From: Agriterribacter humi
Lineage (GTDB): Bacteria > Bacteroidota > Bacteroidia > Chitinophagales > Chitinophagaceae
Direction of reading: 5' to 3'
NCBI RefSeq assembly: GCF_009192765.1
Contig: NZ_VOHQ01000004.1
Location: forward strand, 186,001 to 250,000
DNA length: 64,000 nt
Of the stretch, positions 8,426-16,793 are shown piece after piece (position 1 is the stretch's first letter; every line of letters begins with the position of its first letter). The position numbers and the translations under genes are program-made. Below the pieces are notes generated by a model. It was not told where the DNA came from, searched no databases, and was given only the letters and a program-made list of their open reading frames with translations.

Positions 8426-8640
8426 GTAAGTTATATACAAACCGGGGAAATTATTATTCATAAAAGCAACAATGATGAAACCACAGTTGAGGTTAAGCAG
8501 GAAAGTCAGACACTTTGGTTATCGTTTATGGCTCAATTAGCCGGTAAGGATTCCGATACTATTGAGTTACACATTAAAAACATGAATGCGAGGATGAATT
8601 AGATGAAAAGTCAAATACCGTGGTTTTCACCGGTCCTGAC
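8426..8640 (+). pseudogene. RhuM-family (virulence RhuM-like) N-terminal relic
   Basis: The frame encodes TGEIIIHKSNNDETTVEVKQ, then TLWLSFMAQLAGKD and IELHIKNM. This follows the start of RhuM-family proteins (a IIIYKSxDGETKVEV then VWLTQAQMAELF then ISRHIKNI pattern). After that it stops at 8600, while the next frame continues ECEDELDEKSNT, matching the family's EGELDE(K/N)S segment. So there is a frameshift near 8580 and then loss of the rest (the family is about 330 residues). RhuM genes are often found inside type I restriction-modification loci, and an hsdM relic lies 600 bp away. Confidence 0.6.
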
Positions 8641-8728
8641 GTTGAGATGTTTAATGAACTAAATAGTACATACAACAACGCATGCCCCATCTTGTCTCTA
8701 TAAACATACGAAACTCCCGCAGAAGTCC

Positions 8729-9140
8729 GTTAAAAAAATGTTGAGTGCTGTAGAAACAACGCTCGCAGACCGGTAGAAGGCCAACATGAGAAAACTTGAT
8801 CTACCTAAAAATTTAGCAACCTGTTGGTTAACGATGAAAGGAACTATTTTATTTTAGGTTCCCGCACCGGCGAAGCGCACAATTCATGCGCATACGCTAT
8901 TTTCCATTCATTGTTTATTTTGTTAAAAAGCAAGCTCCTGTACAGGGTATTGTTTTTTAGCTGTTTCTTTTCCCGCCGCTGACCATTTGTACGTCCTGCT
9001 GTTGCAGAAGAATAAAAAGACATCGCAGGCAATAGTGTTAATCCGCAAAAAGGAGATAGGAATGTTTGCTGGATACCTATTATTACTATATTTTATTTAT
9101 TACTATATTTTATTGTTAATGGGTTAGGTTTAAAGGAAAC
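8729..9140 (+). repeat. Long direct repeat, copy 1 (split by an insert of about 215 bp)
   Basis: Two modules match the copy at 14059-14234. Module a, 8729-8810, includes AAACAACGCTCGCAGACCGG and GCCAACATGAGAAAAC. Module b, 9029-9140, includes AATCCGC, GGAGA, ATAC..ATTATTA and GTTAA.GGGT.AGG. In copy 2 the modules are contiguous. Here about 215 bp (8811-9028) separate them. The insert carries a minus-strand frame (to 8844) ending with LFNKINNEWKIAYAHEL, which faintly resembles a SnoaL/DUF4440 end. Module b also has a 17-bp tandem duplication (TATTACTATATTTTATT). Confidence 0.6.
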
Positions 9141-9238
9141 AGCAAGCGGAATTACTCATTTTTTCAGTAAACAATGGGAACAAAACAGCCCTGGTGCCGA
9201 AAATTTCTATTTGTAAGGCAAGTAATGTAAAAGCACAG

Positions 9239-9856
9239 CAGGGGTCGAACACACGGCCTTTGTACGGCTCCATCATCTCAGCCAATAATTCAACAACACT
9301 TCTTGGCGTATAGAACTGTCCGCCCTTCTTTCCTTCGGCCAGTGCAAACTCACCGAGAATATACTCAAACACGTGACCGAGCACATCGGCGCTCCTTGCT
9401 TTGGCAGTGCCGAGCGCTATATTGCTTACCAGGTCTATCAATCCACCGAGACTAACAGGATCGAGATTTTGCCGGGCAAATACTTTGGGCAATACGCCTT
9501 TTAATGATGCATTGTCTCTTTCAATAGCATCCATCGCTTCATCTACATCTTTACCCACTTCGGGCAGCTTTGCGCGGCTTTGCAGGTATTTCCATCTTGC
9601 AGAAGGAGGCACAAAGAATATATTCTCCGCTTTGTATTCGTCCCGGTCTTCGGGGTCTGCGCCTTTATATTCGCCTTTGCCTGCAGCCAGCTTTGCATAC
9701 ATTTCTTCAAAGGAGTCGCTGATGTATTTGAGAAAGATCAAACCAAGCACAAATATGCTTGTATTCGGCCGCGTCAATATTTTTACGCATTTTATCCGCC
9801 GCTTTCCAGAGTTGCTTTTCCAATGGTTCTTCTTTTGCTGTTTTTTCTTTGGCCAT
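9239..9856 (-). pseudogene. hsdM: Type I restriction-modification methyltransferase HsdM, frameshifted and truncated
   Basis: From ATG 9856 the frame reads [20 protein letters not shown], then [15 protein letters not shown]. At about 9749 one extra T shifts the frame, and the family sequence resumes as [20 protein letters not shown]. The protein then follows HsdM through [20 protein letters not shown] and RVFDPC near 9239, where homology stops just as the SAM-binding motif would be completed. The NPPY catalytic motif and the C-terminal 250 or so residues are missing. The open frame runs on to 9130 with unrelated residues. No hsdS or hsdR is present. It is non-functional. Confidence 0.88.
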
Positions 9857-9869
9857 ACTTATTGTTTCA

Positions 9870-11558
9870 TTATCGCGTAAAATTCAATACCACCGTACTC
9901 ATTTCAGGCTTAATGCGCATAATGGCATCACCACCAGGATTTAAAAAATTTCCTTTGGATGCTTTAACCCGGTAATCCATTTCTTGAAACCGGCAGTTTA
10001 TGGTATGCGGAGCTATTTTTGTAAAAGGCAGGGATGCTGTATCGCCGGCCGAAAGATCCAAAAACCAGTCAACCGTTTTGCTTCCTTCTACTTTTATCTG
10101 CATTTGCTTTTCATCCACATCCATTACCAGTGTTCCGTTCGCAGATTTCAATGGCCATTCAATATGGAGCTTGCCCGGAACATCATCGTTTATAGTTGGA
10201 GTGCCGCCTTCCATCGGTATTTCTTTGCCATTGGAAACCATTCTGAACCGCAGCGCCGCGGGTTGCTCAGCACTGCTCCAGCGATAGCCGTCAACAAAAG
10301 GAAGTGTAAAAAAAGAACATTCGTTAGATGTGGCCCTGTTCTCTGTATACACGGAAGGAAAATTTTCATTGAAAATATGAATATCGCGGAAACGCAGGTT
10401 GTTGTTTTCCCACAATAAATTGAAACGGTAAAAGCGGCTGTTGAACCACACCGTTTTTTTATCGCTTCCGTTCAGATCATTATTTACCGTAACAGATGTT
10501 GCCGGCGTAACCGCATATTTTTTACGAAACCATTCGCCGGATGCCGCCAGTGTTTCTACTTTTACTTTTTGCTCATCCCGCAAACGGGCGATCAATGGCA
10601 TTTGTATTTCAAAACCCTTCGACATGGCGTTCCATGTAAAAGAATTTTCCTGCCCTGCCTGCACATAAGCATATTCCATACATTGTCCCTCTACAAATTC
10701 TTTAAAATACCAATGCACCCAGGCAGAATCGCCGCCACCAAATTTATATACGGGCTCCAGCGTTACCACGCCTTGTCCGTTGCTACCACTTCCTTTATCA
10801 TCGTATTGCCGTATAGGGTCGCTCCCCAGCATCCGGAAAATAGGAACGGGCGTTTGGTTCTTTTCGGTTTGCGCAGGCATATAAGCATTTATTTTACTGG
10901 GGTAATAGGCCTGGTTCCAGTAGCCGCCCCATAAGGTATATCCATCCGTGCCCAACTGGTCTTTACAATTGGTAGAAGCGACAATTTTATATTTCTCGTA
11001 CAAATAATTCAGCGTGTGCGCATCTATAAACCAGGAGCCTACAGACTTTGGGTAATAGCCGAATATTTTTTTAAAATCCTGCATATATACATCTACGAGC
11101 TTCTCCCGCTCTTTGGGCGTATAGCCGGTAGAAAACCCCACATCCGCATGCCAGTCCCAGGGATAACGACCTCTCCATTGTAACCCGGATTTTTCTACCA
11201 GCGGCTGTGGAATTTCCCACCAGGCGCCTATTTCAAAAGAAGAAGGAGGAAGATTTTTCAGCAATTGCTGGTAACGCGCATCCATCAGCGCGTCGTACTG
11301 CAATAAAAAAGTGCCGGGCAAATGATACTGCTGCATGATCTGCACCTGTTTTACCACGGTTTGATACAGTACATCTTCTGTTATCTGTGCATCCCTTGGT
11401 TCGAGTAACCGGATGAAATTGATGATGTTTACAATTTTGGGATGTTGCTCCTGGTTTGCCGCATTTTGCGAATGGCTTTTATAACCGGCAAAACAAAGCA
11501 GCAGCAATATTGAAATGAAGCTCCGGGAAAAAAGATTGATTGAAATCATAGGGTTCAA
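9870..11558 (-). CDS. Secreted protein with polysaccharide-deacetylase/GH57-like domain
   Basis: 562 residues with an N-terminal signal peptide (SFISILLLLCFAGYKSHSQ, cleavage near residue 31). Residues 45-250 resemble a (beta/alpha) barrel of the deacetylase or GH57 type: PGTFLLQYDALMD, FEIGAWWEIPQPLVEKSG, then FGYYPKSVGSWFIDAHTLNY. The C-terminal 250 residues look beta-rich (a possible galactose-mutarotase-like or carbohydrate-binding domain). I do not recognise the exact family, so enzyme activity is an inference. It lies between the hsdM relic and a secreted serine hydrolase on the same strand, with about 190 bp between. Confidence 0.6.
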   Translation of the reverse strand: MNPMISINLFSRSFISILLLLCFAGYKSHSQNAANQEQHPKIVNIINFIRLLEPRDAQITEDVLYQTVVKQVQIMQQYHLPGTFLLQYDALMDARYQQLLKNLPPSSFEIGAWWEIPQPLVEKSGLQWRGRYPWDWHADVGFSTGYTPKEREKLVDVYMQDFKKIFGYYPKSVGSWFIDAHTLNYLYEKYKIVASTNCKDQLGTDGYTLWGGYWNQAYYPSKINAYMPAQTEKNQTPVPIFRMLGSDPIRQYDDKGSGSNGQGVVTLEPVYKFGGGDSAWVHWYFKEFVEGQCMEYAYVQAGQENSFTWNAMSKGFEIQMPLIARLRDEQKVKVETLAASGEWFRKKYAVTPATSVTVNNDLNGSDKKTVWFNSRFYRFNLLWENNNLRFRDIHIFNENFPSVYTENRATSNECSFFTLPFVDGYRWSSAEQPAALRFRMVSNGKEIPMEGGTPTINDDVPGKLHIEWPLKSANGTLVMDVDEKQMQIKVEGSKTVDWFLDLSAGDTASLPFTKIAPHTINCRFQEMDYRVKASKGNFLNPGGDAIMRIKPEMSTVVLNFTR

Positions 11559-11750
11559 ATATACTGATTAAGACCCTGAATGATATTCCCCCTTAACTAC
11601 CATGTTCCTCCTGTGTTTGTTATCTTCAACACATAGGCACAATAGGTCCTATGAAAAATAGGGTTATATTAAAGACGATGTGTACCTATGTGGCTAATGT
11701 TCAGTAAAAATAACAAACTGATTTTCATTTCCCAACATCCAAAATTCACG

Positions 11751-13769
11751 TTACTTATCCTTTCCCTCTACCAAAAACTGTCCTATGGCTTCCAGTAATA
11801 CATCCGATGTATTGGAGTTGGTAAAAAGCGCATAACCCATTTTCTGGTCCTTATATACACGAAAAGTGCATTTAAAGTCACCATTGTTGCCGCCATGTCC
11901 GAAGGATTTACCCCAGGGTGTTTCCCGGATCTCGAGGCTTTCACCCATATAGGTGGGATACTTGGGCTTTTCATCGCCGGGTTCAAAAGAGTAGTCGGAA
12001 TGTTTGCTGAGCATGGTATTGTAGGTTTGAGCGCTCAGCCCTTTTTGTTCTAACAGGTACAGCATAAAACGCGTAAATATTTTTGCTTCGGTATGCATCG
12101 AGTAGGCCATACCGGGAGCGTCGGGCAGCTCATCGTAATTGGGCAGCATATCTATATGCCCTTCCGCTACCATATTCCTCAGTGAATCGTTGCGCGAAAA
12201 AAAGGTATGCCAGAGCCCGATGGGTTGTATTACTTCTTCCTTTAACACCTGTTCCACTTTTTTGCCGGTGATTTTTTCTACTACCATTTTCAAATACTCA
12301 AAACCTTCGCCGGAATAATTATAGCTGGTGCCAGGTGTAAATTTCAGGTTCAGCTTACCATCGGGGTTCATGGAGCGCCAATTGGGAAAACCCGTACGGT
12401 GTGTAAGCACATGCCTTGCCGTCATCAGTTTGTATCGGTCGTCATACGCAATATCCGGGTAAGGGAGATAGAGGTATAATGGCCTGTCGAGATCAATTAC
12501 ACCCCGCTCTGCCAGCCGCTGGACGGCAAAAGCAAAAACAGGCTTGGTAATGGAAGCGGCTTCAAACAGGGTATTGCTGTCCACCGGTTGTTTTGTAAAA
12601 GTATTTCGTACACCGTATGTGTGGTGGTATACCAGTTTACCATCTTTAATCAGGGCCAGCGACACACCGGGTACCTGGTAATACTTTTTGTAAGTCTCTA
12701 TAAAATGATCAATCTGTTTGGCGGTGGCTGCCGTGAAGTTGCCTTGCAGCATGCCTTTATCCGGGATGAGGTGAGGCGCGGGGGCAGAAGGAATGATGAT
12801 GCCGGGGGTCGTGGCGCTTTTGCCACCTGCAGCGTCAACGATGACCGGCTTTTTTTGCGCGGCGGCATATACGGTATCGCCCCGTTGAGAATATGCTTCG
12901 GGCAGATCAATGGTATATTTTCCTGGGGGAACCTGTGCCGAATAATGGCCCAGGCTATCCGTTGCCGTGGTAAGCCATTGCTCGGGATGTTGGGTATTGA
13001 TCAAACGTACCCGGCCTGGAAGCGGCACATTTATTTTTTTGTCCCATGCCACATTACCGGAAAGTGTAACCAACTTTTGATTGGCGGGCATAATGATCAC
13101 ATCCGACAGGCTGCGCGGATTTACATATTTCATTTCACCACTGCCCCAGGAGGCGAACGAAAAGCTCTTATCGGCATCCATATCAAAAACAAAGAAGTCC
13201 AGCCCGATAGATTTTCCTATGGTAAGCTGGTCACCGAGTTTAATCTGCCATTCGTAGTAACGCGTATTGCCTTTTTGTATAAAAGCTACGTCTATGATAT
13301 TCCATTTCGCGTTTTTGGCAAAGGGGTCGTAATAGGCATTATTGGTATTGCGAAGTTTTTTGCTGTACATAAAAGAAGCCACTCCGGAACCAAAGGGCAG
13401 GTGCCGTGCATCGAGGTAGAGTTCCAGTGCATCCTGTGTATTCCAGCGCACACTGGCAGAAGTATCTTCTATAAAATCATCGTCTGTTACTGTAATGGCC
13501 ACATACAGGGAATGATCTTCGATACGGTAACCCATGCGGAAAAAACCGCTGAAATCTGATTCACTGAGTGGTTTGGTATCCGAACCGTTTACCCCGATTT
13601 TGTATGTGGCGATATTCTGCGGCCAGTCGGAAAAATCGCCGTCAATGGTTATGTTGCCCAGCGGGTAGGCATAACCTACCGTACCATTATGCGCCAGGAT
13701 TTGCCGCCCCAGGGCAACAAATAAAATTACGAGGCTGAAGCGCCTGACTTTCGTGGTGGATATAAACAT
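11751..13769 (-). CDS. Three-domain secreted protein: CBM9-like, carboxypeptidase-regulatory-like, serine hydrolase
   Basis: 672 residues. A signal peptide (to about 26) precedes a CBM9-like/sugar-binding beta domain at about 35-220 (NITIDGDFSDWPQN, DDDFIEDTSASVRWNTQDAL). A small regulatory-like beta domain at about 228-320 has the ATDSLGHYSAQVPPGKYTID pattern. A beta-lactamase-family domain fills about 340-672, with S-I-T-K in FEAASITKPVFAF, YNYSGEGF and HGGNNGDFK. These motifs support an active serine esterase or peptidase anchored to sugar or another surface ligand. The CBM9-like module on a serine hydrolase is unusual. Confidence 0.8.
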   Translation of the reverse strand: MFISTTKVRRFSLVILFVALGRQILAHNGTVGYAYPLGNITIDGDFSDWPQNIATYKIGVNGSDTKPLSESDFSGFFRMGYRIEDHSLYVAITVTDDDFIEDTSASVRWNTQDALELYLDARHLPFGSGVASFMYSKKLRNTNNAYYDPFAKNAKWNIIDVAFIQKGNTRYYEWQIKLGDQLTIGKSIGLDFFVFDMDADKSFSFASWGSGEMKYVNPRSLSDVIIMPANQKLVTLSGNVAWDKKINVPLPGRVRLINTQHPEQWLTTATDSLGHYSAQVPPGKYTIDLPEAYSQRGDTVYAAAQKKPVIVDAAGGKSATTPGIIIPSAPAPHLIPDKGMLQGNFTAATAKQIDHFIETYKKYYQVPGVSLALIKDGKLVYHHTYGVRNTFTKQPVDSNTLFEAASITKPVFAFAVQRLAERGVIDLDRPLYLYLPYPDIAYDDRYKLMTARHVLTHRTGFPNWRSMNPDGKLNLKFTPGTSYNYSGEGFEYLKMVVEKITGKKVEQVLKEEVIQPIGLWHTFFSRNDSLRNMVAEGHIDMLPNYDELPDAPGMAYSMHTEAKIFTRFMLYLLEQKGLSAQTYNTMLSKHSDYSFEPGDEKPKYPTYMGESLEIRETPWGKSFGHGGNNGDFKCTFRVYKDQKMGYALFTNSNTSDVLLEAIGQFLVEGKDK

Positions 13770-13775
13770 AGCTTA

Positions 13776-13789
13776 CAATTGTACAATTG
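13776..13789. promoter_or_regulatory. 14-bp perfect palindrome upstream of the serine hydrolase fusion
   Basis: CAATTGTACAATTG is fully self-complementary and ends 6 bp before the minus-strand start codon at 13769. It could be an operator or a 5'-UTR hairpin. No binding protein is suggested by the neighbours. Confidence 0.35.
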
Positions 13790-13868
13790 AAATACCGCCC
13801 GCTGATTTTTTACTTGTACGAATGGGTTTGCCAAAATGTTACTATGGAATGAAAAGATTTCAATAGGT

Positions 13869-13897
13869 GGGACAGATTTCCATGGGCGGGGGGACAG
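13869..13897. promoter_or_regulatory. Pair of GGGACAG boxes spaced 22 bp
   Basis: GGGACAG occurs at 13869-13875 and 13891-13897 in the same orientation, 22 bp (two helical turns) apart. They are 100-130 bp upstream of the minus-strand gene starting at 13769. Direct repeats at this spacing are typical of LytTR-type and similar response-regulator sites. Which regulator, if any, binds is unknown. Confidence 0.35.
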
Positions 13898-14058
13898 GTC
13901 AATTTACGATGCTGTTATAGCTTTTGTAAAGACAATTTGATTACCGGTATGTTGCATAAGTGTGAATAATGTTTACGGAAGGGTGTTTCGGGGATATTAA
14001 AGTCCACTCCCATCCAGGCGGCTTTCTTCTATGGTCGGATACCCGCCAACAACCACCC

Positions 14059-14234
14059 GTTTTAAAAAATGTGGAGTGCTGTGGAAACAACGCTCGCAGA
14101 CCGGTAGAAAGCCAACATGAGAAAACATGATCTACCTTAAAAAGATGATGGTATTGATCCGCCAACGGGAGACGGAAATATTTACCCGATACTCATTATT
14201 ATAATATTTTTGTTAAAGGGTCAGGCTAATGGAA
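14059..14234 (+). repeat. Long direct repeat, copy 2 (uninterrupted)
   Basis: Module a (14059-14140, with AAACAACGCTCGCAGACCGG) is joined directly to module b (14147-14234, ATCCGCC..GGGAGA..ATAC..ATTATTAT..GTTAAAGGGTCAGG). Identity with copy 1 is high in module a and moderate in module b. The copies are direct repeats 5.3 kb apart. No coding frame is preserved in both, and no transposase is linked. It fills most of the 590-bp gap between 13770 and 14361. Confidence 0.6.
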
Positions 14235-14361
14235 ACCGTAAATTCAGGTAAAGCCTATTTTAAACGATTGATTCCCGAAATTATTCCGCAACGAATAAAG
14301 TCTTATCTTTTGGGTTCAATAATTTTACCGCTTTCGTCATTTATTTAAACCACTACATTCA

Positions 14362-15267
14362 ATGTATACATCAAGAAGAAATTTTCTAAAAAAAACTGCG
14401 CTGGCTTTAGCCGGTACCACTGTATTGTCCAATGAACTATTTGCCGCGATAAACCCGGGTGAGTTGCTGGGCATACAACTATACAGTATACGCGATGATA
14501 TGAAAAGCGATCCGCTTGGCAGTCTTAAAAAGGTGGCGGCAATGGGATATAAACACGTAGAGCACGCCAATTATGTAAACAGAAAACTGTACGGATATAG
14601 TGCCGTGGAATTTAAAAAAATACTCGACAGTCTTGGCTTAAAGATGCCAAGCGGGCATACCGTAATGGGTAAGCAACATTGGGACGCCGCTAAGAATGAT
14701 TTTACAGATGAATGGAAAATGACTGTAGAAGATGCAGCCACTTTAGGGCAACAAATAGTGATCAGCCCATGGCTGGATGAAAGTCTCCGCAAAACATACG
14801 ATGATATGAAACGTTATATGGATGTATTCAATAAAAGCGGTGAACTGTGTAAAAAATCAGGGATGAAGTTTGGATATCATAATCATGATTTTGAATTTAG
14901 CCAAAAGCTCAATGGCATAACTGTTTTTGATATACTTCTTCAAAATACCGATCCATCATTGGTAGTACAGCAACTGGATATTGGAAATATGTACAATGCC
15001 GGTGCAAAAGCGCTTGATATTATGAAGAAATACCCGGGCAGGTTTGAATCCATGCACGTGAAAGATGAAATAAAATCAACAGGGGGACACGATCCTTACG
15101 AAAGTACGATCCTGGGCAAAGGTGTTATCCCGGTAAAAGAGATAATTGACCTGGGCAGAAAATCCGGGACCAAACATTTTATTATTGAGCAGGAATCTTA
15201 CCAGGGGAAAACGCCTATGGAAAGCATAACCGAAGATCTGAAGATCATGAAGAAATGGGGTTATTGA
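14362..15267 (+). CDS. Sugar phosphate isomerase/epimerase-like protein with Tat-type signal
   Basis: 301 residues. The N-terminus (MYTSRRNFLKKTALALAGTT) carries a twin-arginine SRRNFLKK motif and a hydrophobic stretch, so export by Tat is likely. The rest is a xylose-isomerase-like TIM barrel (AP endonuclease family 2), with GYHNHDFEF, LDIGNMYNAG and MHVKDEI segments that supply metal-binding His, Asp and Glu residues. Relatives in Bacteroidota are 3-keto-sugar or inositol-pathway isomerases. The substrate here cannot be told. It stands alone with flanking gaps. Confidence 0.82.
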   Translation: MYTSRRNFLKKTALALAGTTVLSNELFAAINPGELLGIQLYSIRDDMKSDPLGSLKKVAAMGYKHVEHANYVNRKLYGYSAVEFKKILDSLGLKMPSGHTVMGKQHWDAAKNDFTDEWKMTVEDAATLGQQIVISPWLDESLRKTYDDMKRYMDVFNKSGELCKKSGMKFGYHNHDFEFSQKLNGITVFDILLQNTDPSLVVQQLDIGNMYNAGAKALDIMKKYPGRFESMHVKDEIKSTGGHDPYESTILGKGVIPVKEIIDLGRKSGTKHFIIEQESYQGKTPMESITEDLKIMKKWGY

Positions 15268-15599
15268 TAAAACCAGATTCATTCCTTTTAATACAAATAC
15301 GGCCACAAAATAATACTTTCTCATTCAATCTTCCTTTTTATAAGGAAGGAGGGCAATTTTTTTCACCTTTAATAGTTCAATGGAAGAGCTTACGCTGAAA
15401 ATTGCCGGTACCCGATATTTTCTAATACTAAGCATATGCAACATAATGCTGTATATGATTGTCAAACAGAAAGTTGAGTTAATTAAATAAATTTTGAAAG
15501 CATTGGTATGGAAATAGATGTTTTAAATCGGTGCGCAAAGCTTTGCTTTTATAACATAAGGAATAATATATTTATAAAAATAATAATTCTTTATATTTA
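15268..15599. other. 332-bp intergenic stretch
   Basis: The stretch is AT-rich, with a short TTCCTT/AAGGAA inverted repeat near 15330-15347, shortly after the isomerase gene. No coding frame or RNA gene is recognised. It presumably holds the promoter of the glycosyltransferase. Confidence 0.3.
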
Positions 15600-16367
15600 A
15601 TGAAACCTTTATCCGTTGTTATCATTACATTCAACGAAGAAAAAAACATTGCCAGGTGCCTGGAAAGTGTAAAGGATCTTGCAGATGAGATTGTTGTTGT
15701 GGACTCTTTATCAGAGGATCATACCAGGGGTATCTGCCGGCAATATGGAGTGCGGTTTATTGAGCAGCCTTTTTTGGGCTATATCGAACAAAAGAATTTT
15801 GCACTTCAACAGGCAAAGTATGACCATGTGTTGTCGTTGGATGCCGATGAGGCGTTGGATGAAACGCTTTACAATGCAATATCTTCTGCAAAGCAGGAAG
15901 GATTTCCTTACGATGGATACGCAATGAACCGTTGCGCCAATTACTGCGGCAAATGGATAAGGCATGGTAAATGGTACCCGGATAGAAAACTGCGTATACT
16001 GAACAGGCAAAAAGGGAAATGGGGAGGCGTTAATCCCCACGATAAGATTGAAATGGATGCCGGAGCCAGCATTTGCCGTTTACCCGGAGACATCCTGCAT
16101 TATACGTATTATACCATTGAGGAGCATATATCGCAGATGAACCGCTTTACCACCATACAGTCGGAAGCCATGTTGAAAAAAGGAAAAAGATCAACTATAT
16201 TTCATGTCATTTTTAATCCGCTCGCCGCTTTTGTTACAGGTTATATTTTTAGAAGAGGATTTTTAGATGGTGTGGATGGCTTTTTGATTGCAAAAAGTGT
16301 TGCTTATCAAACCCTGCTCAAATATGTAAAGCTTTTACAACTTCAGCGGAAGCATAATATGAGCTAA
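15600..16367 (+). CDS. Family 2 glycosyltransferase (WaaE/KdtX-like)
   Basis: 255 residues with a GT-A fold. The start is SVVIITFNEEKNIARCLES, followed by DEIVVVDSLSEDHT and the DxD-type LSLDADEALD near residue 80. Later come WYPDRKLRILNR and a C-terminal hydrophobic stretch (FNPLAAFVTGYIFRRGFLDG). This pattern matches lipopolysaccharide-core beta-1,4-glucosyltransferases of the WaaE group. The acceptor in this organism is unknown. Monocistronic. Confidence 0.85.
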   Translation: MKPLSVVIITFNEEKNIARCLESVKDLADEIVVVDSLSEDHTRGICRQYGVRFIEQPFLGYIEQKNFALQQAKYDHVLSLDADEALDETLYNAISSAKQEGFPYDGYAMNRCANYCGKWIRHGKWYPDRKLRILNRQKGKWGGVNPHDKIEMDAGASICRLPGDILHYTYYTIEEHISQMNRFTTIQSEAMLKKGKRSTIFHVIFNPLAAFVTGYIFRRGFLDGVDGFLIAKSVAYQTLLKYVKLLQLQRKHNMS

Positions 16368-16433
16368 CCCATTGTTGGGAAGGCAGAAGAAAATTGGGAA
16401 AAATATTTTGATATAACAATTAACCGGTTATTA

Positions 16434-16658
16434 TTAAACCTTATCACTCTTGTTTTGTTTCCACAACCGGTAACCTATAAATCCCACCACAGCAAAAGGT
16501 GTAACCATAAGATACAGGATACCCGCGTTTAATGCCTTAGCCGGCTTTTCACCCATTTGCTGTGCTGTTTTAGTACAAATAGAACATTGCGCGGAAGCAG
16601 CAACAGTACTCAGCACCATCAAAACTATACCCAGCAAAATAGCTGTCATCCTTTTCAT
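16434..16658 (-). CDS. Small membrane/secreted protein with CxxC
   Basis: 74 residues from ATG 16658 (an ATG at 16664 is also possible). A signal peptide or first membrane helix (TAILLGIVLMVLSTVAASA) is followed by QCSICTKTAQQMGEKPAKAL and a second helix (LYLMVTPFAVVGFIGYRLW), ending in a basic tail. The CSIC motif could bind metal or form a disulfide. I do not recognise the family, but the two-helix design with CxxC reads as a real protein. Confidence 0.6.
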   Translation of the reverse strand: MKRMTAILLGIVLMVLSTVAASAQCSICTKTAQQMGEKPAKALNAGILYLMVTPFAVVGFIGYRLWKQNKSDKV

Positions 16659-16758
16659 TTGCATTGCCTTATCAATTGAAGTGCTAAGGTACAACGAATG
16701 CGGGTATGTTCCCAATCGGGGCCCGGTAATACCCTTGGCACAACAAAATTATTATTTG

Positions 16759-16788
16759 TTGCATCTTATTGATCTCCCATTAATTTTG
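16759..16788 (+). promoter_or_regulatory. nadE promoter
   Basis: TTG at 16759-16761 and TAATTTTG at 16781-16788 are separated by 19 bp, a full match to the Bacteroidota promoter pattern. The start codon follows the -7 box by only 5 bp, which places the expected transcription start at or next to the ATG (16794). Confidence 0.55.
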
Positions 16789-16793
16789 CAGTT

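Noticed and set aside
8276-8461. 61-codon minus-strand frame in a G+C-rich gap
   Set aside because: No family features, and the region looks like debris.
12588-13559. 323-codon open frame on the plus strand
   Set aside because: It is antisense to the domain-rich serine hydrolase fusion gene, and its translation has no domain pattern.
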